DNA of 64,000 bases from Pseudomonas haemolytica (GTDB taxonomy: Bacteria > Pseudomonadota > Gammaproteobacteria > Pseudomonadales > Pseudomonadaceae): the NCBI RefSeq assembly GCF_009659625.1, contig NZ_VOIW01000001.1, positions 682,001 to 746,000 on the forward strand, written 5' to 3'. How positions within the stretch are numbered: position 1 is the stretch's first letter; every line of letters begins with the position of its first letter. Both the position numbers and the translations under genes were made by a program. The notes beneath the pieces are model-generated. The model did no database searches, had not been told where the DNA came from, and saw nothing but the letters and a program-made list of their open reading frames with translations. Shown here in pieces: positions 10,272 to 20,071 of this stretch.

Positions 10272-12751
10272 CAACCTTTTCCTTTATCCGCGACTTTTTC
10301 CAGATCCTTGACCATTCGTGCAATGCGCTCCGAGAGTTTTTCCGAGCTCATGCTTTCGCGCATGCGCTCAACCAGCAGCGGGAAGGCTAGGGGCGTAGGT
10401 CGCTGAATCACGTGCAGGTCCAGCTTCAGCGCCGCTAAATGTCGTAATGTCTGTTCCAGCCTACGAATATCCAACTCATCACGCAGGACTTCTTCCCCGG
10501 CCTGGGCCAGCAACAGGTTCTGCGGGTCGTACTGTTTGAACACTTCAAAGAACAGGCCGCTGGAGGCTTGCACCTGCCGCGTGCTTTTCGGCGCGCCTGG
10601 ATACCCGGCAAACACCAGCCCGGCGATCCGCGCAATCTCGCGAAAGCGGCGCAGGGCAAGCTCTCCGGCATTCAGGCTGGCGACCACGTCCGCCAGCAAG
10701 TGCTGCGGGCTCAGTAACGCCGCATTCAACAGCTGCGGCCAGTGCACCTCGGTAGCACTCAATAGCTCCAGGCCATAATCATTCACTGCAATCGAAAAGG
10801 TCAGCGGCTGCTGTTGGCTGACCCGCCACGCCAGCAAACTCGCCAGGCCCAGGTGTACCTGGCGCCCGGCGAATGGATACAGGAACAGGTGCCAGCCCTC
10901 CCGCGATTGCAGGGTTTCTGCCAGCAGATTCCCGCGTGTGGGCAGGCCGGACCAGCGCAGTTGGGTGCGCAATAACGGTTGTACCGCCTGCATCTCCGGG
11001 CCGTCGAAGTGCCCTTGCGCTGCGGCATCAAAACGTTCGACCACCGCCTGGGCCAGTTCATTGGAAAGTGGCATGCGCCCGCCATTCCAGCGTGGCACGG
11101 CGGCTTTTTTTGCGTTGCTGCGACGTACATAGGCGGTCATGTTTTCCACCCGTACAAGTTCCAGCAACCGCCCGGCGAACAGGAAGCCATCCCCGGGCTT
11201 GAGCCGTGCAATAAAGCCTTCTTCGACACTGCCCAGGTTCTTGCCGCCGCCGCCCTTGCTCCAGAACTTCAACTGGATGCTCGCGTCGCTGACGATGGTC
11301 CCCACGCTCATGCGATGGCGGCGCGCCAAGCGCGCATCCGGGACACGCCAGATACCGTGCTCGTCGGGCTCCACGCGGCGGTAATCCGGATAAGCGGTGA
11401 GTGACAGGCCACCATGGCGCACAAACCCCAAGGCCCAGGCCCAATCCGCTTCGGTGAGGTCGCGATAGGCCCAGGCGCCGCGCACTTCTGCCAGCAATGC
11501 ATCCGGGGTAAACCCGCCGCCGAGGGCCATGCTGACCAGATGTTGTACGAGCACATCCAGCGGCTTGTGAGGCGATTCCCGCGCTTCGATGCGCCGCTGG
11601 GAAATTGCATCCTGGGCGGCTGCGGCTTCCACCAGTTCGAGACTGTGGGTCGGCACCAGTGTTACCCGTGATGGCCGCCCCGGCGCATGGCCGGAGCGCC
11701 CGGCGCGTTGCATCAGTCGCGCCACGCCCTTGGCGGAGCCAATCTGCAGCACCCGTTCCACTGGCAGGAAGTCGACTCCCAAGTCCAGGCTGGAGGTACA
11801 CACCACCGCCTTGAGCTGGCCGTCTTTCAAGGCGCGCTCCACCCAGTCCCGGGTTTCCCGCGATAACGAACCGTGGTGCAGGGCAATCAATCCGGCCCAG
11901 TCCGGGCGGGCCTCCAGAATCGCCTGATACCAGATCTCCGATTGCGCCCGAGTATTGGTAAACACCAGGCAACTGCTGCTGGCCTCCACCTCGGCGACCA
12001 CCTGCGGCAACATCTTCAAGCCAATATGCCCAGCCCAGGGAAAACGCTCGGTGACGGGCGGCAGCAAGGTGTCGACCTTCAGCTCCTTGGCCGTTTGCCC
12101 CTGTACATTGATCCCGCCACCCTGTGGCACCAGTACCTCCAGCGCGTGGGCCTGATTACCCAAGGTCGCCGAAATACCCCACACCATCAGCTCAGGATGC
12201 CAGCGCCGCAAGCGTGCAAGCGCCAGTTGCAACTGCACGCCACGCTTATTGCCGATCAGTTCGTGCCATTCATCCACGATCACCATGCGCAGGTGCGCCA
12301 GGCTCGTTTCACTGTCGGCCCGCGCCAGCATCAACGTCAGGCTTTCCGGAGTGGTGACCAATGCGGTGGGTTGACGACGTGTCTGGCGGGCGCGTTCGCT
12401 GCTGCTGGTGTCGCCGGTGCGCAGGCCCACGCTCCAGGGAATCTGCAGGGCGTCCAGCGGTGCCTGCAGGGCGCGTGCGGAGTCGGCGGCCAAGGCGCGC
12501 ATGGGCGTGATCCACAACACGGTCAGCGGCTCAGCGGGTGGTTTGCGCTTGCCAGTGGCGGGCGGGCGAGTGATGGCGAAACGGTTGAGGGCGGCAAACC
12601 ACAGGGCATAGGTTTTACCCGCACCGGTGCTGGCATGCAGTAACCCTGATTGGCCCGCCTTGACCGCTGCCCAGACGTCTTTCTGAAAGGCGAACGGTTT
12701 CCAGCCTTTGGCAGCAAACCATTGTTTTGCGAAGTCGTGGGTTTTTGCCAT
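10271..12751 (-). CDS. Ligase-associated DNA damage response DEXH-box helicase (Lhr-like)
   Basis: An 826-residue superfamily 2 helicase. Walker A is ASTGAGKT (residues 40-47), the DEXH box is DEWH (160-163), and the C-terminal helicase motif [20 protein letters not shown] is intact. A long Lhr-type C-terminal region follows. It is translationally coupled to pdeM. Family knowledge links these helicases to crosslink or cisplatin damage together with the ligase and exonuclease found at 17298-19933, from which this pair is separated by a transporter operon. No clear Shine-Dalgarno site precedes the ATG; an imperfect hairpin lies just upstream. Confidence 0.93.
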   Translation of the reverse strand: MAKTHDFAKQWFAAKGWKPFAFQKDVWAAVKAGQSGLLHASTGAGKTYALWFAALNRFAITRPPATGKRKPPAEPLTVLWITPMRALAADSARALQAPLDALQIPWSVGLRTGDTSSSERARQTRRQPTALVTTPESLTLMLARADSETSLAHLRMVIVDEWHELIGNKRGVQLQLALARLRRWHPELMVWGISATLGNQAHALEVLVPQGGGINVQGQTAKELKVDTLLPPVTERFPWAGHIGLKMLPQVVAEVEASSSCLVFTNTRAQSEIWYQAILEARPDWAGLIALHHGSLSRETRDWVERALKDGQLKAVVCTSSLDLGVDFLPVERVLQIGSAKGVARLMQRAGRSGHAPGRPSRVTLVPTHSLELVEAAAAQDAISQRRIEARESPHKPLDVLVQHLVSMALGGGFTPDALLAEVRGAWAYRDLTEADWAWALGFVRHGGLSLTAYPDYRRVEPDEHGIWRVPDARLARRHRMSVGTIVSDASIQLKFWSKGGGGKNLGSVEEGFIARLKPGDGFLFAGRLLELVRVENMTAYVRRSNAKKAAVPRWNGGRMPLSNELAQAVVERFDAAAQGHFDGPEMQAVQPLLRTQLRWSGLPTRGNLLAETLQSREGWHLFLYPFAGRQVHLGLASLLAWRVSQQQPLTFSIAVNDYGLELLSATEVHWPQLLNAALLSPQHLLADVVASLNAGELALRRFREIARIAGLVFAGYPGAPKSTRQVQASSGLFFEVFKQYDPQNLLLAQAGEEVLRDELDIRRLEQTLRHLAALKLDLHVIQRPTPLAFPLLVERMRESMSSEKLSERIARMVKDLEKVADKGKG

Positions 12752-12760
12752 GCGGCAGCT

Positions 12761-12800
12761 GACGCTCTGGAGGCTCTATTGCAGAGACCCTCCAGACGTC
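12761..12800 (-). terminator. Imperfect hairpin after the transporter operon
   Basis: GACGCTCTGGAGG and CCTCCAGACGTC can pair around a loop in the gap between the stop of the ABC ATPase gene and the start of the helicase gene (both minus). There is no strong T run, so this may be a weak terminator or an mRNA-stabilising fold. Inferred only. Confidence 0.35.
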
Positions 12801-12808
12801 GCAAAGGT

Positions 12809-13573
12809 TTATTTCAAATTGCCGCTCAGAAACTGCTGCAGACGCTCGCTTTTCGGATTGCCCAGCACATCCTCTGGCGTGCCTTGCTCTTCCACCAGGC
12901 CCTGGTGCAAGAACAACACCTGGCTGGAGACCTTGCGCGCAAAGCTCATCTCGTGGGTCACCATGATCATGGTGCGGCCTTCCTCGGCCAGGCCCTGGAT
13001 CACCTTCAACACCTCACCCACCAGTTCCGGGTCGAGGGCCGAGGTGGGCTCATCGAACAGCATCACCTCCGGCTCCATCGCCAGGGCGCGGGCGATGGCC
13101 ACGCGTTGCTGCTGGCCGCCGGACAGGAACGCCGGGTATTGATCGGCTACACGCGTCGGCAGCCCGACTTTGTCCAGGTAGCGGCGGGCGCGGTCTTCGG
13201 CGTCTTTCCTGCTGCAACCCAGAACCCGGCGCGGGGCCATGGTGATGTTTTCCAGCACGCTCATATGGCTCCACAGGTTGAAGTGCTGGAAAACCATCGC
13301 CAACCGTGTGCGCAAGCGTTGCAGCTCGGCGTCGTCGGCTACGCGCATGCCGTGGCGGTCACTGACCATGCGGATCGGTTGGCCATCCAGGGTCATGGCG
13401 CCATCGTCGGGGGTTTCCAGGAAGTTGATACAGCGCAGGAAGGTGCTCTTGCCGGAGCCGCTGGCGCCGATCAGGCTGATCACATCACCGGTCTTGGCCT
13501 TGAGCGACACGCCCTTGAGCACTTCATTGTCGCCATAGCTTTTATGCAGGCCTTCAACGGTCAGTTTGTACAT
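12809..13573 (-). CDS. Basic amino acid ABC transporter ATP-binding protein (AotP/HisP-like)
   Basis: A 254-residue ABC ATPase of the polar amino acid uptake type. Walker A is GASGSGKST, the signature is [15 protein letters not shown], and Walker B is [15 protein letters not shown] start at [14 protein letters not shown] (ATG 13573) because this gives the family length; the open frame runs 21 codons further with no ribosome site. It is last in a five-gene operon and lies 13 bases after the desuccinylase-like gene. It powers uptake, probably of arginine/ornithine or other basic amino acids, judged from operon organisation. Confidence 0.92.
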   Translation of the reverse strand: MYKLTVEGLHKSYGDNEVLKGVSLKAKTGDVISLIGASGSGKSTFLRCINFLETPDDGAMTLDGQPIRMVSDRHGMRVADDAELQRLRTRLAMVFQHFNLWSHMSVLENITMAPRRVLGCSRKDAEDRARRYLDKVGLPTRVADQYPAFLSGGQQQRVAIARALAMEPEVMLFDEPTSALDPELVGEVLKVIQGLAEEGRTMIMVTHEMSFARKVSSQVLFLHQGLVEEQGTPEDVLGNPKSERLQQFLSGNLK

Positions 13574-13586
13574 GGGGCGTGCATCC

Positions 13587-14705
13587 TCAAGGCGAAAGTA
13601 GGTAGCCGCTGCGGTAGGCCTGTGAGCCGGCGACATGGCTGATCACCATTCCGGCAGTGGCCATGCGGCGCAGCGAACGGGCGTAAAGCAGGCCGGCGTG
13701 CCGACAGTGCACGGGCGTTACGCGGTCGGTAATGGGGTCGATGATTTCGGCGATCAATTGCCCGGCCTCCAGGTATTCACCCGGCAGGGCGCTGAACACC
13801 AGCAAGCCGCCCACTGGCGTGGTCACCGGCTCCACGCCCGCCAGCGGGGTGGCCGGGTAGGCCAGGGCGGGTAGGGGCGCCACGTCGCCGGTGATAGCGC
13901 CGAAGTGGGTCAGGTAATCGAGGATGGCCTGGCAGTCCAGCGCAGCGAGGCCATGGTTCACATCGCCCTGGCCGCGCAGTTCGACGGTCACCGAAAAGCT
14001 GCCCATGGCGATCGGGAAGCGCTCGCCAAAACGTTGCTGCAACTGCCACCACACCAGGGTGAAGCACTCATCAAAGGACTGCCCGCCGGAGTCGGTGGCC
14101 AGCAGGTTAGCCTCCGAGCCGAGATAACGCGCCAACGGTTCTACCCGCGGCCAGGCCTCGGGCGTGGTGTACAGGTGGGCCACGGCTTCGAAGTCGCAAT
14201 GCAGGTCCAGCACCATGTCGGCATCACAGGCCAGGCGTTGCAGCACCAGGCGTTGGGATTGCAACTGGGTCTGGGCGGTCTGCGCGGCCAGGGCGCTGGA
14301 CAGTGCGGTGCGGATCACGCGGGCATTGTGCTGGGGATCATCGCCCAGCAGGTCTTCGACCTGGTTACCGACGTCTTCGCTAAGGTCGACAAACAGGCGA
14401 TTGAAGTTCTGCCCGCTTTCCAGCTCGTAGCGGCCCAGGGGAATATCCATAAGTACTTGTTCCAGGCCTACCGGGTTGGCGACAGGCACCAGCACGATTT
14501 CGCTGCGCAAGCGCCCGGCCGCCGCCAGCTCTGCCAGGCGCACCTTGAGGTGCCAGGCCACCAGCATGCCCGGCAGTTCATCGGCATGCAGTGAGGACTG
14601 GATGTAGATTTTGCCGCCGACCTGTTCCGGGCCGAAGTGAAAACTATGGATCTGCCGCGCCGTGCCTGGCACCGGCGCGATCAGGTCATGTTGCTGATGT
14701 CGCAT
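13587..14705 (-). CDS. Succinylglutamate desuccinylase/aspartoacylase family protein (AotO-like)
   Basis: A 372-residue member of the zinc carboxypeptidase-like AstE/AspA family. [10 protein letters not shown] (His-Ala-Asp-Glu) and DLHCDFEAV hold the likely zinc ligands and catalytic residues. It sits inside an amino acid transporter operon exactly where aotO lies in the P. aeruginosa aotJQMOP operon, between the second permease and the ATPase. The physiological substrate of AotO-type proteins is unclear; hydrolysis of an acylated amino acid taken up by the transporter is a reasonable inference. Confidence 0.88.
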   Translation of the reverse strand: MRHQQHDLIAPVPGTARQIHSFHFGPEQVGGKIYIQSSLHADELPGMLVAWHLKVRLAELAAAGRLRSEIVLVPVANPVGLEQVLMDIPLGRYELESGQNFNRLFVDLSEDVGNQVEDLLGDDPQHNARVIRTALSSALAAQTAQTQLQSQRLVLQRLACDADMVLDLHCDFEAVAHLYTTPEAWPRVEPLARYLGSEANLLATDSGGQSFDECFTLVWWQLQQRFGERFPIAMGSFSVTVELRGQGDVNHGLAALDCQAILDYLTHFGAITGDVAPLPALAYPATPLAGVEPVTTPVGGLLVFSALPGEYLEAGQLIAEIIDPITDRVTPVHCRHAGLLYARSLRRMATAGMVISHVAGSQAYRSGYLLSP

Positions 14706-14714
14706 GAAAGCTCC

Positions 14715-15425
14715 TTAGTGGCTCGGCCCGAGGAAGGCCAGCCAGCGGCGCTCCGCCAAGCGAAACAGGCCAACCAGGGCAAAGGTCACCGCCAGGTAGA
14801 TCAGCGCGGCGATGCCGAATGATTGAAAGGTCATGAAGGTGGCGGAGTTGGCATCCCGGGCCACCTTGAGGATGTCCGGGATCGTTGCGGTAAACGCCAC
14901 CGTGGTCGAGTGCAGCATCAGGATCACTTCGTTGCTGTAGTAGGGCAACGAGCGGCGCAGCGCCGACGGCATGATCACGTAGGTGTAAAGTTTCCAGCCG
15001 CTGAGGCCGTAAGCCTTGGCCGCCTCGACTTCGCCGTGCGCCATGCTGCGGATTGCCCCGGCGAAAATCTCCGTGGTGTAGGCGCAGGTGTTGAGGGCGA
15101 AGGCGAGGATGGTGCAGTTCATCGCGTCGCGAAAAAACGCATCCAGCAGCGGTTGTTCGCGCACCGCAGCGAGGCTGTAGATGCCGGTGTAGCAGATCAG
15201 CAACTGGATATAGAGCGGCGTGCCGCGAAACAGGTAGGTGTAGAACTGCACGGGCCAACGCACCAGGCGCTTGCGCGAGACGCGGGCGATGGACAGCGGG
15301 ATCGAGACGAGAAAGCCGATGACGAGCGCGGCGCTGAGCAACCACATCGTCATGGCCAGGCCGGTGATGTGCTGGCCGTCGCTATAAAGGAACGGGCGCC
15401 AGTATTCCTGCAGAAGCTCGATCAT
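14715..15425 (-). CDS. Amino acid ABC transporter permease (AotM/HisM-like)
   Basis: A 236-residue inner-membrane permease of the His/Glu/Gln/Arg family with several hydrophobic segments (first about residues 22-44). Its EAA-type loop reads GEVEAAKAYGLSGWKLYTYVI. The start overlaps the stop of the partner permease (ATGA), indicating a heterodimeric channel made in balance. AotO follows after nine bases. Confidence 0.93.
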   Translation of the reverse strand: MIELLQEYWRPFLYSDGQHITGLAMTMWLLSAALVIGFLVSIPLSIARVSRKRLVRWPVQFYTYLFRGTPLYIQLLICYTGIYSLAAVREQPLLDAFFRDAMNCTILAFALNTCAYTTEIFAGAIRSMAHGEVEAAKAYGLSGWKLYTYVIMPSALRRSLPYYSNEVILMLHSTTVAFTATIPDILKVARDANSATFMTFQSFGIAALIYLAVTFALVGLFRLAERRWLAFLGPSH

Positions 15426-16150
15426 CGCACTGCCTCCCGGGAGCCTGCAGAGTAGCGACGTTCAAGCCGGCGCAAGACAACGTTGGAAGCGCTGGTGATC
15501 AACAGGTAGATCAGCGCCGCGAGTACCAGGAAATAGAACAGTTGATAGGTGCTCTTGCCCGCATCCTGGGCGGCTTTTACCAGGTCCGCCAGGCCGATGA
15601 TCGACACCAGCGCGGTGGCCTTGAGCATCACCATCCAGTTATTACCGATGCCCGGCAGGGCAAAGCGCATCATCTGCGGGAAAGTCACGTAGCGAAACCG
15701 CTGCCCGCGCTTGAGCCCGTAGGCGGTAGCGGCTTCCAGTTGGCCGCGTGGCACAGCGAGGATCGCGCCGCGAAACGTTTCGGTGAAATAGGCGCCGTAG
15801 ATAAACCCCAGGGTGATCACCCCGGCACTGAAGGGGTCGATCTCGAGGTATTCCCACTCCATAAAGTCGGTCAGGCCAGTGAGCCAGGTTTGCAGGCTGT
15901 AGAAAATCAACAGCATCAGCACCAGGTCGGGCACCCCGCGAATCAACGTGGTGTAGAGCTGGGCGGGGATACGCAGGAACGGCAGGCTGGACAGTTTGGC
16001 ACTGGCGCCGAGCAGGCCCAGCAAGACGCTGACGGCCAGGGACAGCACCGACAACTTGATGGTCATCCAGGTGCCTTGCAGCAACAGCGGACCGAAACCC
16101 TTCAAACTGAACGCGCTCAGCCCGAGGGTTTGCAACAGATCTTCGAACAT
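15422..16150 (-). CDS. Amino acid ABC transporter permease (AotQ/HisQ-like)
   Basis: A 242-residue permease with the family EAA loop GQLEAATAYGLKRGQRFRYV and about five membrane segments, starting LQGTWMTIKLSVLSLAVSVLL. It pairs with the downstream AotM-like protein. It is separated from the binding-protein gene by a 56-base gap containing a hairpin terminator, which should make its level lower than that of the binding protein. Confidence 0.93.
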   Translation of the reverse strand: MFEDLLQTLGLSAFSLKGFGPLLLQGTWMTIKLSVLSLAVSVLLGLLGASAKLSSLPFLRIPAQLYTTLIRGVPDLVLMLLIFYSLQTWLTGLTDFMEWEYLEIDPFSAGVITLGFIYGAYFTETFRGAILAVPRGQLEAATAYGLKRGQRFRYVTFPQMMRFALPGIGNNWMVMLKATALVSIIGLADLVKAAQDAGKSTYQLFYFLVLAALIYLLITSASNVVLRRLERRYSAGSREAVR

Positions 16151-16171
16151 AAATCAGGACCTATGGCGATA

Positions 16172-16200
16172 AAAAAGCGCCCCGCCGAGGCAGGGCGCCC
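16172..16200 (-). terminator. Intra-operon terminator/attenuator after the binding-protein gene
   Basis: Read on the minus strand, GGCGCCCTGCC TCG GGCGGGGCGC-like arms form a GC-rich stem followed by TTTTTTATC. Placed between the binding-protein gene and the permeases, it should let only part of transcription continue, a common way to keep periplasmic binding protein in excess. Confidence 0.75.
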
Positions 16201-16206
16201 CAGGCA

Positions 16207-16986
16207 TTATTTGCCGCTGTACAGGTTCAGATCGCCAAAGTGTTTCTTCTGGATGGTGGCGTAGGTGCCATCATCGTGTAACGCTTTGATACCTTTATCC
16301 AAAAGGGCCTTGAGTTCAGTGTTACCTTTTTTGATACCGACGGCGGTTTTCGACGGCAGCAACGGGTCATCGATGGCTGCGCTGACTTCGTAGCCGGCAC
16401 CGGCTGGCGACTTCAGGAAGCCCAATTCAGCTTGCAGCATGTCCTGCACGGAAGCGTCGAGGCGCCCGGAGGTCAGGTCAGCATAAACCTGGTCCTGGTT
16501 GGCGTAGGCCTTGGTGGTTACTCCGGCTTTATCCAGCACGGCCTTGGCGTAGGCTTCCTGGATGGTGCCTTGCTCGTAGCCCACGGACTTGCCCTTGAGG
16601 GATTCAGGTGTCGAGTACCCAGCACCTTTCTTGAACACCAGCGACGTAGGCCCGGAGAACAGTTCGCTGGAGAAGTCGATTGCCTTCTCGCGCACCGGGG
16701 TCACGGTCATGGACGAAATTACGCCGTCGAACTTGTTGGCTTTAAGGCCCGGGATCATGCCGTCAAAGTCACTTTCGACCCACTTGCACTTGACCTTCAG
16801 CTCCGCGCAGATCGCATTGCCCAAGTCGATATCGAAGCCCACCAGGCTGCCGTCGGCGGCTTTGGATTCGAACGGTGCGTAGGAAGGGTCGACACCAAAA
16901 CGCAATTCCTTGTATTCCTTGGCGGTAGCAACACCAGCAGCCATGCACAGAGCCAGTGCAGAAAGGGTCAGCAATGCTTTTTTCAT
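16207..16986 (-). CDS. Periplasmic basic amino acid-binding protein (AotJ/ArgT-like)
   Basis: A 259-residue family 3 solute-binding protein. I chose ATG 16986, which gives a clean signal peptide (MKKALLTLSALALCMAAGVATA, cleaved near residue 22). Binding-site landmarks of the Lys/Arg/Orn/His family are present: YAPFESK, GFDIDLGNAICAEL and the aspartate of QVYADLTSGRLDA. It is first gene of the transporter operon. Arginine/ornithine is the likeliest ligand class, but histidine cannot be excluded from sequence. Confidence 0.92.
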   Translation of the reverse strand: MKKALLTLSALALCMAAGVATAKEYKELRFGVDPSYAPFESKAADGSLVGFDIDLGNAICAELKVKCKWVESDFDGMIPGLKANKFDGVISSMTVTPVREKAIDFSSELFSGPTSLVFKKGAGYSTPESLKGKSVGYEQGTIQEAYAKAVLDKAGVTTKAYANQDQVYADLTSGRLDASVQDMLQAELGFLKSPAGAGYEVSAAIDDPLLPSKTAVGIKKGNTELKALLDKGIKALHDDGTYATIQKKHFGDLNLYSGK

Positions 16987-17196
16987 TAGGTATTCCCTGA
17001 AAACCAAGATAAGCGCTTGTGGCGCGTTTAGGACTGTTACTGAACGGTGTCAGACGGATCACAAGTAGCAATTTCTGCACCATAGTTCCGGATGAGCTTT
17101 TTAAAAGGTGGGATAAGGCATGCCTGAGTGTAGGAGATGCCCGAAAATGGGCATTGAATTTCCAGTGCGCCATTTTAGTTCGGGCCCAGATCCAAA

Positions 17197-17286
17197 TGTG
17201 GGAGGGGGCTTGCTCCCGATAGCGGTATGCCAGTCAATGAATGGAGTGACTGTCACACCGCCATCGGGAGCAAGCCCCCTCCCACA
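17197..17286. repeat. REP pair between the transporter and ligase genes
   Basis: TGTGGGAGGGGGCTTGCTCC and its inverted partner ending GCCCCCTCCCACA flank a central AT-richer spacer. It is the same family as the pair after rpoS. It occupies most of the 311-base gap 16987-17297. The remainder (16987-17196) should hold the transporter promoter on the minus strand, but I see no decisive -35/-10 pair. Confidence 0.9.
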
Positions 17287-17297
17287 AAGGTCCAGCG

Positions 17298-18932
17298 TCA
17301 AGCCAATAAATCCTGCAGAGTAGTAAGACTGTCAGCCTCATCCACCGCCTTATCCTGCCGCCAGCGCAACATCCGCGGAAACCGCACTGCAATCCCGCTC
17401 TTATGTCGCTTGGACAGGGCAATACCCTCGAAGCCCAGCTCAAATACCATGCTCGGCGTCACGCTGCTGACCGGGCCGAACTTCTCCACTGTAGTTTTGC
17501 GCACGATGGCATCGACCTTGCGCATTTCCTCGTCGGTCAGCCCGGAATACGCCTTGGCAAACGGTACCAATGTGCGCTCGCTGCCCGGCGGGCCATCCCA
17601 CACCGCGAAGGTGTAGTCGCTGTAGAGGCTGGCGCGCCGGCCATGGCCGCGTTGGGCATAGATCAACACGGCGTCGATGCTGAAGGGGTCGACTTTCCAC
17701 TTCCACCACAGGCCCATGTCCTTGGTGCGGCCCACGCCGTAGAGGCCGTTGCGATCTTTGAGCATCATGCCTTCTACGCCTAGGCTGCGAGAGGCTTCGC
17801 GCTGCGTGGCCAGCGCTGCCCAAGTCGGCCCCTCGAGCAACGGCGAGGGCAACAATACCGGTTGGTTGCACGCGGCAATCACCTGTTCCAATTGCGTGCG
17901 CCGCTCGGCCTGGATGTGGTTGCGCCAGTCCTCGCCCTGATACTCCAGCAGGTCATAGGCAAGTACCGCGACCGGCGCATCCTCCAAGACTTTTTTACTC
18001 AGGGTCTTGCGGCCGATCCGCTGTTGCAGCAGTGCGAAAGGTTGCACCGAGTCTTTCCACACCACAATTTCGCCATCGATCACCGTCCCGTCGGGCAGGC
18101 CACTCACCAGGCTGTGGAGTTCGGGGAACCGGTCAGTCACCAACTCTTCGCCTCGGGACCAGATCCACAAGCGCCCCTCACGCTTGACCAGTTGCGCACG
18201 AATACCATCCCACTTCCATTCCACCTGCCAATCGGCGGGCGAACCGAGCAGGGTGTCGAACTGCTCCACGGGTTGCGCCATCCCATGGGCGAGAAAAAAC
18301 GGATACGGCTGCCCGCCACGTTGCGCATGTTCGTCGGATGATTCGGCGGCGATCAGCTTGAGGTAGCCCTCGGCTGTCGGGCGATTCGACAAGTCGGTGT
18401 AGCCCACCAGCCGTTGTGCCACGCGCTTGCTATCCAGATCGGCCATGGCGGCGAGGGCGCGGGTGACCAGCAGTTTGGACACACCGACGCGGAAGCTGCC
18501 GGTGATCAACTTGATGCACACCATCAGGCTCGGCTGATCCAGTTGCGCCCATAACGCTGGCAGTCGCTCGGCCAGGTCCACGGGAGAAAGCCCGCGAAGG
18601 GGCAGCAACTTTTCTTCCAGCCACACGGCCAGGCCGTCCTCGGAGCTGTAGGTGGATTCGGGCAGGAGCAGGGAAATCGTCTCGGCCAAGTCACCTACTG
18701 ACTGGTAGCTTTCTTCGAACAGCCAGGGTTCGATGCTGGCCGCTTCGGTGGCCATGTCCCGCAGCAGGCGCGTCGGCACCAGTTGCCGCGGCCGCCCACC
18801 GGAGAGGAAGTACACCGCCCATGCAGCATCTTCCGGTGGCGCTTGCAGGAAGTAGGCCTGCAGGGCCGCGAGCTTGGCATTGCTGGAAGTGGTGGCGTCG
18901 AGGTTGGCGTACAGCTCGGCGAAGGCTTTCAT
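17298..18932 (-). CDS. ATP-dependent DNA ligase (cisplatin/ligase-associated damage response)
   Basis: A 544-residue ATP-dependent ligase. The adenylation motif I is KWDG with nucleophile Lys240, motif III is AVLAYDLLEY, motif IV is GVEGMMLKD and motif V is WWKWKVDPF. An N-terminal DNA-binding domain (about residues 1-220) precedes it. The start overlaps the stop of the exonuclease gene (ATGA). It is distinct from the essential NAD-dependent LigA and belongs to the four-gene damage-response set whose helicase and PdeM lie at 9621-12751. Confidence 0.94.
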   Translation of the reverse strand: MKAFAELYANLDATTSSNAKLAALQAYFLQAPPEDAAWAVYFLSGGRPRQLVPTRLLRDMATEAASIEPWLFEESYQSVGDLAETISLLLPESTYSSEDGLAVWLEEKLLPLRGLSPVDLAERLPALWAQLDQPSLMVCIKLITGSFRVGVSKLLVTRALAAMADLDSKRVAQRLVGYTDLSNRPTAEGYLKLIAAESSDEHAQRGGQPYPFFLAHGMAQPVEQFDTLLGSPADWQVEWKWDGIRAQLVKREGRLWIWSRGEELVTDRFPELHSLVSGLPDGTVIDGEIVVWKDSVQPFALLQQRIGRKTLSKKVLEDAPVAVLAYDLLEYQGEDWRNHIQAERRTQLEQVIAACNQPVLLPSPLLEGPTWAALATQREASRSLGVEGMMLKDRNGLYGVGRTKDMGLWWKWKVDPFSIDAVLIYAQRGHGRRASLYSDYTFAVWDGPPGSERTLVPFAKAYSGLTDEEMRKVDAIVRKTTVEKFGPVSSVTPSMVFELGFEGIALSKRHKSGIAVRFPRMLRWRQDKAVDEADSLTTLQDLLA

Positions 18933-19933
18933 GCCGTGGCCTCTTCTTCGTCATCCCCGTACTCGGTGCTGAAGCCTTGGGCATCCAAGCCCTTTTCCCG
19001 CAGGTGGCGGACCAGTACGCCGACTGAGCCGTGGGTAACCATCACCCGTTCGGCGCCGGTTTGTTCGATTGCCCACAATAGCCCAGGCCAATCGGCGTGG
19101 TCTGAAAGCACAAAGCCACGGTCCACGCCTCGCCGACGCCTTGTACCGCGCAGGCGCATCCAACCGCTGGCGAAGGCATCGCTGTAGTCGCCGAAGCGGC
19201 GCATCCAGGTGCTGCCACCGGCGGAGGGCGGGGCGATGATCAGCGCTTGGCGTAGCAGTGGGTCAGTCTTCTTGAAGTCGCCGGCATACAGCGTCTCGGG
19301 AATGTAGATGCCGGCTTCACGGTAGACCCGGTTCAACGGCTCGACGGCGCCGTGGCTGAGAATCGGGCCGATGCTGGCGTCGAGGCCATGGAGAATGCGC
19401 TGGGCCTTGCCGAAGGAATAACAGAACAGCACGCTGGCCTTGCCGTTGGCGATATTGGCCTGCCACCAGTCGTTGATCCCGGCAAAGATCTGCGCCTGGG
19501 GCTGCCAGCGGTAGATCGGCAGGCCGAAAGTGGATTCGGTGATAAAGGTATGGCAACGCACCGGTTCAAACGGCGCACAGGTGCCATCGGGTTCAACCTT
19601 GTAGTCGCCGGACGCCACCCAGACTTCACCTTGATATTCCAGGCGCACCTGGGCCGAACCAAGTACATGCCCGGCCGGATGAAAACTCAAGGTCACACCG
19701 TGATGCACCAGGCGCTCACCGTAGGCCAGGGTTTGCAGGTTGATGTCCTGGCCCAGGCGCCAGCGCAGGATGCCTTCGCCGGGGGCGGCGGCCAGGTAGT
19801 GTTGATTGCCGGTGCGGGCATGGTCGCCGTGGGCGTGGGTGATCACGGCGCGCTCTACCGGGCGCCAGGGGTCGATGTAGAAATCACCGGCAGGGCAATA
19901 GAGGCCTTCGGGCCGGGCGATGACAAGGTCCAT
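18929..19933 (-). CDS. Ligase-associated DNA damage response exonuclease (MBL fold)
   Basis: A 334-residue metallo-beta-lactamase/beta-CASP-like nuclease. The zinc motif HAHGDHAR (residues 33-40), HPAGHVLGSAQ and FVLSDHADW near the end are characteristic of the SNM1/artemis-related family. It is first gene of the ligase pair, with a four-base overlap. Expected role: processing of DNA ends in crosslink-type damage before ligation. No signal peptide, so cytoplasmic. Confidence 0.93.
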   Translation of the reverse strand: MDLVIARPEGLYCPAGDFYIDPWRPVERAVITHAHGDHARTGNQHYLAAAPGEGILRWRLGQDINLQTLAYGERLVHHGVTLSFHPAGHVLGSAQVRLEYQGEVWVASGDYKVEPDGTCAPFEPVRCHTFITESTFGLPIYRWQPQAQIFAGINDWWQANIANGKASVLFCYSFGKAQRILHGLDASIGPILSHGAVEPLNRVYREAGIYIPETLYAGDFKKTDPLLRQALIIAPPSAGGSTWMRRFGDYSDAFASGWMRLRGTRRRRGVDRGFVLSDHADWPGLLWAIEQTGAERVMVTHGSVGVLVRHLREKGLDAQGFSTEYGDDEEEATA

Positions 19934-20010
19934 GGGGTTGCCGTGGGCGATGGGCTTATCAGTTAGGAGGCGAAGGCGGCGCGAGAAGTTCTATCTGATA
20001 TACATGGGGC

Positions 20011-20047
20011 CAAATGTGGGAGGGAGCAAGCCCTCCCCACATTTGGA
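20011..20047. repeat. Single REP-derived palindrome
   Basis: CCAAATGTGGGAGGGAGCAAGCCCTCCCCACATTTGG-like palindrome (37 bases, imperfect centre). It looks like the outer parts of a REP pair joined after loss of the middle. It sits between the stop of the acylase gene and the start of the exonuclease gene (both minus). Confidence 0.75.
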
Positions 20048-20071
20048 TTCGGTTTCTTCTGGGAAACCGGG

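Noticed and set aside
10873..12643. Long plus-strand frames opposite the helicase gene
   Set aside because: The minus frame has intact helicase motifs; the plus frames show no family features or ribosome sites.
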